Shown piece by piece: positions 30,756 to 37,381 of a stretch of DNA of 37,381 nt (positions are counted from its first letter, which is position 1; each line of letters opens with the position of its first letter). The position numbers were made by a program, and so were the translations under genes. This DNA comes from Terriglobales bacterium. Lineage in GTDB: Bacteria > Acidobacteriota > Terriglobia > Terriglobales > Acidobacteriaceae. Under the pieces are notes generated by a model. It did no database searches. It was not told the DNA's origin and worked only from the letters and a program-made list of their open reading frames with translations. The stretch lies in NCBI GenBank assembly GCA_015655585.1, contig JAATEV010000070.1, positions 1 through 37,381 of the forward strand, read 5' to 3'.

Positions 30756-32537
30756 ATGATCCCTGAGTTTTCATTTGAGTTCATGCATACGTTTGGGCCG
30801 ATGCTGGCGAACCATCTTTGGCAATCGACGGTGGTGGCGCTGATGGCGTGGGGGCTGTCGCTGCTGCTCCGCAGGAACCAGGCGCGGGTACGTTACTGGA
30901 TCTGGCTGACGGCTTCAATGAAGTTCTTCGTTCCCTTCGCGTTCTTGATCGGGTTCGGTGGGTTGACGGCGGGATCGCGGTCTGAGCTCGCGGCGCCGAG
31001 CAGGATCACTGTGGCGATGGATCAGGTTGGACAACCCTTTTCGCAGCCGGTTTTGCATTCCTCGATTGCCATGCCTGGTCCGAAGGCATCCGACACGCTT
31101 CCTCTGATCGCTGGAGTCGTGTGGCTATGCGGGTTTACTTCGATTGTTGCGGTGTGGCTTGTGCGCTGGCGGCGTGTCGCACAGATGGTGCGCCATACTG
31201 CTCCGCTCCGCGAAGGACGCGAGATCAATGCGCTGCATCGAGTGACTGCGAAGCCGTTGCCGCTGGCGCTTTCGCCGATGCGGATAGAGCCGGGCGTCTT
31301 TGGGATATGGAGGCCGGTGCTGCTTTGGCCAGAGGGTATCTCGGACTATCTGGACGACGCGCATATTGAGGCGATTCTGGCCCATGAACTGCGACACGTG
31401 GAGAGACGGGACAATCTGACCGCGTTATTGCATATGGGAGTCGAAGCTGTCTTCTGGTTTCATCCGCTGGTGTGGCTGGTGGGGGCGAGGCTGGTAGAGG
31501 AGCGTGAGCGGGCTTGTGATGAAGATGTTCTGCTGGCGGGTGGAAGGCCGCATGTGTATGCGGAGAGCATTTTGAAGACTTGCCAGTTTTGTCTGGAGTC
31601 GCCGCTGCGGTGTGTGTCGGGGATTACGGGAGCGGATTTGAAGGGGCGCGTTGCGGAGATTATGGCGAAGCGTTCGGCTCTGAAGATGGGTTTTGGCAGG
31701 AAGGCTCTGCTGGCGGTGGCTGGGGCGGTTGTGGTGATTGCTCCGGTGGTGCTGGGACAGGCGAAGGCTTCGCAGGAGAGTGCTCAGATTGAGCTTGGAG
31801 ACGTGAGATACGATGTGGCGACGATCAAGCGGAGCGATCCGAACGCTACATGGATGTCCGCAGGTCCACGAGCGAATCAGGTTTATGTTTCGCTAAACAT
31901 GCCGCTGAAGAGTGCTATATGCGATGCATACGATGTGTTGCCTCTTCAGTGCGTGGGCGGACCTGCGTGGATTGACGCCGACAAATACGATATTGAAGCC
32001 AAGCCTGATAGCTCGACTACGGAACAGTTGTTGAAGCTGAGTTCAAAGCAACGCAGTTCTGTACATCAGCGGATGTTTCAGGCGCTTCTGGCTGATCGCC
32101 TAAAGCTCAAGGTGCATTTTGAGACTAGAGAGATGTCGATTTTCGCACTGGAGGTAGCGAAGGGCGGCTTGAAGATGCACGAGGCGGAGGTGGGGAACAC
32201 CTATAAAGACGGGTTGAAGTTTGGCGACGGCAAGCCTTTGGGCGCAGGAGGATTCACCTGGAGCTATGGACGTATGACGGCGCAGGCATTGCTGCTGGAT
32301 AACCTGGCGGTTAGCCTTTCCAGTCTGACCCATCGCCTTGTTGAGAACAAGACGGGGCTGACCGGCAGGTACGATTTCACGGTGCACTACTCCGGCGAGG
32401 AACCTCCTCCTGCGGATTCCAGCGAGCCTTCGATCTATACGGCTCTTGAGGAGCAGCTTGGGCTGAAGCTGGTATCGACCAAGGGACCGGTGAAGGTGCT
32501 GGTGATCGACTCTGTGGAGCGGCCTTCGGAGAACTGA
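30756..32537 (+). CDS. M56 BlaR1-type peptidase fused to TIGR03435 domain, copy 2
   Basis: A 593-residue paralogue of copy 1 with the same layout. HELRH is at 210-214, and 64 residues (233-296) from FWFHPLVWLVGARLV to the end of SGITGADLK are identical to copy 1, while the rest is more diverged. The last helix (RKALLAVAGAVVVIAPVVLG) leads to the TIGR03435 domain (from about 350, YDVATIKRSDP), ending VLVIDSVERPSEN. A strong site AAGGAGG lies just before ATG 30756 and the gap to copy 1 is 36 bases, so the two are in one operon. The sensor domain differs considerably between the copies, which suggests different ligands. Confidence 0.92.
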   Translation: MIPEFSFEFMHTFGPMLANHLWQSTVVALMAWGLSLLLRRNQARVRYWIWLTASMKFFVPFAFLIGFGGLTAGSRSELAAPSRITVAMDQVGQPFSQPVLHSSIAMPGPKASDTLPLIAGVVWLCGFTSIVAVWLVRWRRVAQMVRHTAPLREGREINALHRVTAKPLPLALSPMRIEPGVFGIWRPVLLWPEGISDYLDDAHIEAILAHELRHVERRDNLTALLHMGVEAVFWFHPLVWLVGARLVEERERACDEDVLLAGGRPHVYAESILKTCQFCLESPLRCVSGITGADLKGRVAEIMAKRSALKMGFGRKALLAVAGAVVVIAPVVLGQAKASQESAQIELGDVRYDVATIKRSDPNATWMSAGPRANQVYVSLNMPLKSAICDAYDVLPLQCVGGPAWIDADKYDIEAKPDSSTTEQLLKLSSKQRSSVHQRMFQALLADRLKLKVHFETREMSIFALEVAKGGLKMHEAEVGNTYKDGLKFGDGKPLGAGGFTWSYGRMTAQALLLDNLAVSLSSLTHRLVENKTGLTGRYDFTVHYSGEEPPPADSSEPSIYTALEEQLGLKLVSTKGPVKVLVIDSVERPSEN

Positions 32538-32643
32538 GACTTCTCTGAAAGCCGCTGCGAGATGCTTTTCTCTGGAGATGACTTGTTTTGTCTTGCGTCT
32601 CTTTTACTGGACAGAGATTTACTCGTTTAGTAAAAGAGGTCAC

Positions 32644-33492
32644 ATGCAATCTTCAATAATGTCGCGGCTCTCAGCGCTAAAGCTTGACCTTAGGAGAAAG
32701 GCTCTGCTGGCGGTGGCAGGAGTCATTGCTATGGGCGTGCCGGTAGTTTTGGGTCAGGCGAACGCCTTGCAGAACAAGGCTCAGGTCGAAAGTGGAGACG
32801 TCAGCTTTGAGGTTGCGACCATCAAGCCTAGCCCTCCGACGGACAGCGCCGACGGGATGGTAACGAATGGACGCCGTTTCAAGATACTCAGAGGGAGAGT
32901 GGCGTTCCTCATGTCGTTTGCCTATGACATTCAGCCGCGACAGATTGTGAATGCTCCAGGTTGGCTCTCAGAGGACAAGTTCGATATTGAGGCATTGATG
33001 CCAGAGGGCTCCAACTACGAGCAGCTCAAAGGGATGGTGCGAAGGCTGTTGGCGGAGCGATTCGGGCTGAAGTTTCATCGGGAACGGAAGGAGATGCCGG
33101 TGTATGCGCTGACGGTCGCTAAGGGCGGCGCAAAGCTGACGGCCAGCAAACCTCGCGAGGGAGCCAACTTTGCGGGTCGCGGGATGGGACACCTGACAGT
33201 GCTCTACGGAGATATGGCGGGATTTGCGCGGTGGTTCAACGGCGGGGTTCTCGACCGTCCGGTGGTGGATGAGACGGGACTGGCGGGAACGTTCGATTTT
33301 ACGCTGAACTGGATGCCGGACAATTCGCAGTATTACGGAATGGGTGGCATGATGCCACCGCCTGCCGATGGCTCGGTACTGCCAAGTCTGTTTACGGCGA
33401 TGCAGGAGCAGCTTGGGCTGAGGCTGGAGCCTACGAAGGCGAACGTCGATGTGCTAGTGATCGACCATGTGGAACGGCCTTCGGAGAATTGA
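32644..33492 (+). CDS. TIGR03435 family protein lacking the M56 domain
   Basis: A 282-residue protein with only the last helix and TIGR03435 domain of its neighbours. Residues near the start, LSALKLDLRRKALLAVAGV, correspond to the end of the M56 part of copy 2 (SALKMGFGRKALLAVAGAV), with the helix carried on to VPVVLGQAN. The domain follows (FEVATIKPSPP) and ends VLVIDHVERPSEN. So it appears as a duplicate deprived of its peptidase. GAGGT (32636-32640) is close to ATG 32644; an in-frame ATG at 32578 adds an unlikely leader. The helix may act as a signal anchor. It might compete with or help the full-length receptors; that is a guess. Confidence 0.88.
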   Translation: MQSSIMSRLSALKLDLRRKALLAVAGVIAMGVPVVLGQANALQNKAQVESGDVSFEVATIKPSPPTDSADGMVTNGRRFKILRGRVAFLMSFAYDIQPRQIVNAPGWLSEDKFDIEALMPEGSNYEQLKGMVRRLLAERFGLKFHRERKEMPVYALTVAKGGAKLTASKPREGANFAGRGMGHLTVLYGDMAGFARWFNGGVLDRPVVDETGLAGTFDFTLNWMPDNSQYYGMGGMMPPPADGSVLPSLFTAMQEQLGLRLEPTKANVDVLVIDHVERPSEN

Positions 33493-33566
33493 GAGGCGTA
33501 GTTCCGGGGTAGATTCCCTCAGCGACTCAGGTCGCGTTGAGTAGATGAGACTTACGGCGGGGCTGA

Positions 33567-33705
33567 AGAGGTTGTTGAAAAACAGTTGTGGCTTGGAAGA
33601 AAAAGACCCGGGGCTGAAGCCCCTTTCTATTTGAACGGTTTTTCGCAGGGCTGAAGCCCTGCGCTAATCCTAAAGACAAGGACAGGGACTTTTTCAGCAA
33701 CCTCT
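33567..33705. repeat. REP/MITE-like element with terminal inverted repeats
   Basis: AGAGGTTGTTGAAAAA (33567-33582) and TTTTTCAGCAACCTCT (33690-33705) are inverted repeats differing at one position. Between them are two palindromes of related sequence: GGGGCTGAAGCCCC (33610-33623) and GCAGGGCTGAAGCCCTGC (33645-33662). No open frame exists inside the 139 bases. It sits between the TIGR03435 gene and the tetR gene. Confidence 0.75.
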
Positions 33706-33766
33706 GAAGCTGCGCCACTGCAAAACGTGGATTTTTTCGGCTCCTTCTGTAGTCTGATTGGTAGGC

Positions 33767-34333
33767 ATGTCACGAGTCAGAAGCGCGGAGAAGCGCAGCG
33801 CCATCCTTGAGGCGGCTGTGGATGAGATTGCAGAGGCGGGGCTGGGCGCGGCTACGGCCAAGATCGCTCGGCGCGCGGGGATCGCCACGGGGACGCTGTT
33901 TACCTACTTCGCCACTAAGGAAGAGCTGCTGAACGAGCTTTATCTGGAGCTGAAGGGCGAGGCTTATGCGCGGATGAACGCCGGGTTTCCACAGAAGGGC
34001 AGCCTGGAGGAGCGGGCCCGGCATGTGTGGATGAGCTATCTGGAGTGGGCGATTGAGGCTCCGAGGAAGCGGAAGGTCTCGGTGCAGTTGAACGTCTCGG
34101 ACGTGATAACGCCGGAGACTCGGGTTCGGGCGGCGGCGGGACGGAGTTTCTTTGACGCTACGTTTGCCGAACTGGGAGAGCTGGATGCAGTGCGGGCGCT
34201 TCCGCAGGGGTTTGCCGCGGCCTTGATGGGGGCGATTCAGGAGGCGACGATGGAGTTTATCGCGAAGAATCCGAAGGAACGGGAGAGGTTGAAGGAGGAG
34301 GGATTTCGGGTGTTCTGGCGGGCTTTGCAGTGA
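33767..34333 (+). CDS. TetR family transcriptional regulator
   Basis: A 188-residue DNA-binding protein. The helix-turn-helix is AKIARRAGIATGTLFTYFATKEEL at about 32-55 (given in part), preceded by SAEKRSAILEAAVDEIAEAG, a standard TetR opening. The C-terminal ligand domain is not assigned to a family. ATG 33767 is preferred, with TAGG just upstream (TTG 33758 extends by three residues). The SDR gene follows on the same strand after a 71-base spacer with an AT-rich palindrome. Confidence 0.9.
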   Translation: MSRVRSAEKRSAILEAAVDEIAEAGLGAATAKIARRAGIATGTLFTYFATKEELLNELYLELKGEAYARMNAGFPQKGSLEERARHVWMSYLEWAIEAPRKRKVSVQLNVSDVITPETRVRAAAGRSFFDATFAELGELDAVRALPQGFAAALMGAIQEATMEFIAKNPKERERLKEEGFRVFWRALQ

Positions 34334-34350
34334 TATTTAAATTTAATATC
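34332..34350. promoter_or_regulatory. AT-rich palindrome between tetR and the SDR gene
   Basis: GATATTTAAATTTAATATC is symmetrical apart from positions 7/13 and the centre. It begins inside the tetR stop region and ends 54 bases before the SDR start. In a GC-rich sequence it stands out and could be the operator of the TetR protein. Confidence 0.4.
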
Positions 34351-34404
34351 AAAATGAGCAACCAGTCAGTCATTTCTACATCCGATAGTCAGGAGGATCT
34401 TGCA

Positions 34405-35268
34405 ATGGCTAAGGTCTGGTTGATTACGGGAAGTGGAAACGGTTTGGGGCGGGACATCGCAGAAGCGGCGTTGGCGGCTGGTGACAGTGTGGTTGCCGGG
34501 GCTCGGCGGACGGAGGAGTTGGCTCCGCTGGTGGCTCAGTATGGCGACCGGGTGCGGCCGGTGACTCTGGAGGTGCGGGACGAGGCGGCGGCGAAGGCGG
34601 CTGTTCAGTTGGCCGTGGACGCCTTTGGGCGTCTGGATGTGCTGGTGAACAACGCCGGTTATGGGCAGTTTGCGCCGTTCGAGCAGATGAGCGGCGAGGA
34701 CTTCCAAGCGGTGGTAGATACCTGCTTCTACGGCGTGGTGTATACGACGCGGGCGGCGATTCCGGTGATGCGGAAGCAGAGGAGCGGGCACATCTTCCAG
34801 GTGTCGTCGGTTGGCGGACGGATGGCGATGCCGGGGAACTCACCTTACCACGCGGCCAAGTGGGCAGTGGGCGGCTTCAGCGATGCCGTGGCGGCGGAGG
34901 TTGCGCCGTTTGGGGTGAAGGTGTGCACACTGGAGCCGGGCGGGATTCGGACGAACTGGGCAAAACGCGCGGGAGAGAACACTCCTGAGCTGCTGCCGGA
35001 GTATGAGGCCTCGGTGGGGGCGATCATCAAGCTGCTGCACAGCATCAGGAACCGCTCGGAGGGTGATCCGCGCAGAATCGCTGACCTGATCGTGAAGCTG
35101 GCGAACAGCGAGGAGGTTCCGGTGAGGCTGATTCTGGGTGTGGATGCGGCGAAGAGAGTGGAGCACGCCGAGACTCTGCGGGCGAATGAGGCCGCCAAGT
35201 TCCGGGAGCTTACGCTTTCTACGGTGTTTCCGGATGCGGAGCCTATTCCGGAGTTGTTGAAGCACTGA
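34405..35268 (+). CDS. Short-chain dehydrogenase/reductase
   Basis: A 287-residue NAD(P)-dependent oxidoreductase of the classical SDR type. TGSGNGLG (8-15) binds the cofactor, NNAG (82-85) and catalytic S134/S135, Y148 and K152 (YHAAK) are in place. The substrate cannot be read. ATG 34405 is well supported by AGGAGG 8 bases upstream; the frame upstream to 34330 crosses the palindrome and is not likely to be translated. With tetR it forms a usual regulator-enzyme pair. Confidence 0.92.
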   Translation: MAKVWLITGSGNGLGRDIAEAALAAGDSVVAGARRTEELAPLVAQYGDRVRPVTLEVRDEAAAKAAVQLAVDAFGRLDVLVNNAGYGQFAPFEQMSGEDFQAVVDTCFYGVVYTTRAAIPVMRKQRSGHIFQVSSVGGRMAMPGNSPYHAAKWAVGGFSDAVAAEVAPFGVKVCTLEPGGIRTNWAKRAGENTPELLPEYEASVGAIIKLLHSIRNRSEGDPRRIADLIVKLANSEEVPVRLILGVDAAKRVEHAETLRANEAAKFRELTLSTVFPDAEPIPELLKH

Positions 35269-35373
35269 TGTCCTGCCGGACGGGCCCGCTACGCGCGGCG
35301 CGGCCACTTCGTGCGGGTATACCGGTCTGGGCGAGGCTCGCTGTATGGGGCCTCGCTTTGCTTGGCGGGAAGA

Positions 35374-36081
35374 TTATCTTATTGCGCTGCCGGTGATGAG
35401 GGGTTGCGGGGCGCTGTTGTCGAACTGGATGGAGAAGGTGTAGAGGAGCGAGAGCAGGTCGCGCTGCTGGGTGGTGAAGTCGAAGCAGAGGACGTGCTTC
35501 GCGCCTTGGACCAGCTCGTTGCGGTGGCGGGGTTTGGTGGGGATGTTGCCCAGCCAGCAGGCCTTGGCCGCGTAGGTGGTCTTAACCTGGGTAATGTTGA
35601 CGCTGCCGGTCTCGGGCGTGTCCTGCACGGAGCCTAGAGTGACGACGGCGGGGTGGCCGTCGATGGCGTAGCGGCTGGGCTCCTGCGTGATGGTGGGGGT
35701 CTCGCCGAAGCGCTTGAGCTGGCGGAGGAGCTGCTCGCGGGAGAAGGCAGCCAGATCATTGGCCGCGCCGCGGAGGACGCTGGGGCAGGTGCCGTCGATG
35801 GTGGAGAGAACGAAGACCGCGGGATTGACGCTTCCGCCGGAGCTGGCCGAGAGAGTGGACTGCGCGCACTGCGGAGCAGAGGCCGACGAGGACGGCCTGG
35901 GTTGCTCAGGGGCGGCGGAGAAGCGACCGGGATAGAAGTAGGTGACGTTCAGGAGCGGATCGTGGAAGCTTTTGGGCAGGGCGGAAGCAGACGGATCAGG
36001 GGCTTGCGAAAAGCCCATCGTGCAAAAGCCTGTCGCACAAAGGAGAAGAAGGAAAACAGAGGCTGCCGAACGAAACACCAT
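35374..36081 (-). CDS. Secreted protein of unknown function
   Basis: A 235-residue protein with a signal peptide (FRSAASVFLLLLCATGFC). The mature part has a Pro/Ser-rich segment (EQPRPSSSASAPQCAQSTLS) and then a globular region (CPSVLRGAANDLAAFSREQL, RYAIDGHPAVVTLGSVQDTP, WLGNIPTKPRHRNELVQGAK). The end LLSLLYTFSIQFDNSAPQPL looks like a terminal strand. No family is recognised. It stands alone, between the SDR gene (convergent) and fhs (same strand). Confidence 0.72.
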   Translation of the reverse strand: MVFRSAASVFLLLLCATGFCTMGFSQAPDPSASALPKSFHDPLLNVTYFYPGRFSAAPEQPRPSSSASAPQCAQSTLSASSGGSVNPAVFVLSTIDGTCPSVLRGAANDLAAFSREQLLRQLKRFGETPTITQEPSRYAIDGHPAVVTLGSVQDTPETGSVNITQVKTTYAAKACWLGNIPTKPRHRNELVQGAKHVLCFDFTTQQRDLLSLLYTFSIQFDNSAPQPLITGSAIR

Positions 36082-36208
36082 ACGCCCATCCTAGCACCAG
36101 GGCGGGGTGGAATTGAAACCGCTGGTGACGTTCCCTGATAGACGGCGGAGAGTGGAAAAGGGTTCTTAAAAATCTGTCCGCAGCAGAAGAAATATGGCCT
36201 GAGGGGGA

Positions 36209-37381
36209 TCAGGACATGCCGGTAATTGCGCCTTCGGAGTCTACGTCGATGCCGAGGGCGCGGGAGGATTTGGGCAGGCCGGGCATGAGCATCATGCTGC
36301 CGGAGATGACGACGAGGAACCCGGCTCCGGCGGAGAGGACGACATCGGTGATGTGGAGCGTCCAGCCGGTGGGCGCGCCGAGTTGTTTGGGGTCGTCGGT
36401 GAGGGAGTACTGGGTCTTGGCGATGCAGACGGGAAGGTTGCCATAGCCCCACTGGGTGAAGCGGGCGAGTTTTTCTTCGGCCTGCGGGGTTAGCTCGACT
36501 GTGGCCGCGCCGTAGATCTTCTGCGCTACTGCGGTGATCTTTTCTAACGGCGAGGAGTCGCGAGTGTAGGTGCTGGTAGGCGAGACCGTGGGGTTGGCAT
36601 CGAGGACGCTGACTACTTTTTCGGCCAGCGCGATGGAGCCCTCGGCTCCCTTGCTGTAGGCCTCGGAGAGAGCGAAGGAGGCCCCCTGGGCCTGGCAGTA
36701 TTGTCCGAGGAAGGCGAGGTCTTCGTCGGTGTCGTGGGGGAAGCGGTTGATGGCAACGATGGCAGGGAGGTGGAAGCCGCGCACGATGGCGATGTGTTTG
36801 GCGAGGTTGGCGAAGCCTGCTTCGAGGCTGCCCGCACCTTGATTTCGCACCGACTGGACGGTGGTGACGAGGACAGCAGCGGAGGGCCGGATGCCGGAGC
36901 TGGGCATGACGATATCTAGGTACTTCTCGAAGCCAAGATCGGAGGCAAAGCCGGTCTCGTTAACGACGTAGTCGGCGAGGCGCAGGCCCATCTGTTGCGA
37001 GAGAACGGAGCTGGTGCCGTGGGCGATGTTGGCGAAGGGGCCGCAGTGGACGAGGGCGGGCGTGCCTTCGGTGGTCTGGACGAGGTTTGGGAGGATGGCT
37101 TCGGCGAGCAGGGCCATCATGGGGCCGGTTGCGCCGAGGTCGTTGGCGGTGACGGGGGAGCCGGAGCGGTTGGAGCCGATGACGATCCGGGCGAGTCGGA
37201 GGCGGAGGTCTTCGCGCGAGGAGGCGAGCGAGAGGATGGCCATGATCTCGCTGGCGGCGGTGATGAGGAAGCCGGAGGGACGGTTCGAGCCTGGTCTTGG
37301 TGGTTTCGGGGTTCCCTGAGGTGAGCTGGTGAGGCTTGCTTGAGACTGGCCGCTGGACCCCACCCTTTCCGACGATGAGGC
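36209..37381 (-). CDS. fhs: Formate-tetrahydrofolate ligase, 5'-truncated by window edge
   Basis: C-terminal two-thirds of the ATP-dependent ligase that makes 10-formyl-tetrahydrofolate from formate. Family blocks are LITAASEIMAILSLAS, LPNLVQTTEGTPALVHCGPF, ANIAHGTSSVL, RLADYVVNETGFASDLGFEK, PAIVAINRFPHDTDEDL, and the end SAGAGFLVVISGSMMLMPGL. The frame is open to the window edge. In the first part the conserved glycine loop appears in another frame (reading LIVGKGG near the edge), with a G/C run at 37358-37361 in between; see findings. The stop is at 36209. It is unrelated in position to gcvPB, though both serve folate one-carbon metabolism. Confidence 0.9.
   Translation of the reverse strand, partial: ASSSERVGSSGQSQASLTSSPQGTPKPPRPGSNRPSGFLITAASEIMAILSLASSREDLRLRLARIVIGSNRSGSPVTANDLGATGPMMALLAEAILPNLVQTTEGTPALVHCGPFANIAHGTSSVLSQQMGLRLADYVVNETGFASDLGFEKYLDIVMPSSGIRPSAAVLVTTVQSVRNQGAGSLEAGFANLAKHIAIVRGFHLPAIVAINRFPHDTDEDLAFLGQYCQAQGASFALSEAYSKGAEGSIALAEKVVSVLDANPTVSPTSTYTRDSSPLEKITAVAQKIYGAATVELTPQAEEKLARFTQWGYGNLPVCIAKTQYSLTDDPKQLGAPTGWTLHITDVVLSAGAGFLVVISGSMMLMPGLPKSSRALGIDVDSEGAITGMS

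Noticed and set aside
28980..32537. Beta-lactam resistance locus (true blaR1-blaI)
   Set aside because: No beta-lactamase gene and no penicillin-binding sensor domain (no SxxK/SxN/KTG pattern) are present; the C-terminal domain is TIGR03435.
1..37381. CRISPR array, prophage, transposon or integron
   Set aside because: No regularly spaced repeats, integrase, transposase or phage structural motifs were seen on either strand; only small palindromic repeats occur.

Overview
The window looks like a chromosomal segment from an acidobacterium, most likely family Acidobacteriaceae (Granulicella, Terriglobus or Edaphobacter type). The grounds are a GC-rich sequence, three TIGR03435-family proteins (two fused to a BlaR1-type M56 peptidase), a PEP-CTERM protein, a VIT-family membrane protein, and intergenic repeats of the kind common in that family. 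No phage, integrase, transposase, rRNA operon or CRISPR array was seen. One tRNA gene (tRNA-Arg, anticodon CCG) is present. This placement rests on recognised families, not on a search.

Layout. 1-2.5 kb: 3' part of gcvPB (glycine cleavage P-protein subunit 2), a small unknown gene, a DUF2911 secreted protein, tRNA-Arg and a DUF2237 protein. 2.6-7.5 kb: a YbiT-type ABC-F ATPase, then a two-gene SGNH-like plus MBOAT operon probably for O-acetylation of an exported glycan, then a VIT/CCC1-like membrane protein. 7.6-11 kb: a DEAD-box helicase with an RGG-like tail, msrA and an NTF2/SnoaL-like protein. 11.4-22.9 kb: the minus-strand genes for an M50 protease, trpS, scpA, scpB and an RluB-type pseudouridine synthase, in that transcription order. 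This is a widespread bacterial gene order, but here it is interrupted by a phosphate transporter, a choice-of-anchor A PEP-CTERM protein, a zinc-ribbon membrane protein, a cupin and a six-helix membrane protein. 23-27.2 kb: a hexapeptide acyltransferase, a SIMPL-domain protein coupled to a tiny basic protein, small unknown genes and a GAF-GGDEF diguanylate cyclase.

27.2-33.5 kb is the most distinctive part: a secreted protein of unknown function faces a plus-strand cluster made of a BlaI/MecI-type repressor, two M56-TIGR03435 fusion proteins and a TIGR03435 protein without the peptidase. Overlapping inverted repeats lie just upstream of the repressor. By analogy with BlaR1-BlaI this could be a signalling system in which TIGR03435 takes the place of the beta-lactam sensor domain. 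The last gene looks like a partial tandem duplicate that kept only the last membrane helix and the extracytoplasmic domain.

33.5-37.4 kb: a repeat element with terminal inverted repeats, a TetR-SDR gene pair with an AT-rich palindrome between the genes, a secreted unknown protein, and the C-terminal part of formate-tetrahydrofolate ligase running off the window, with a possible frameshift close to the edge.
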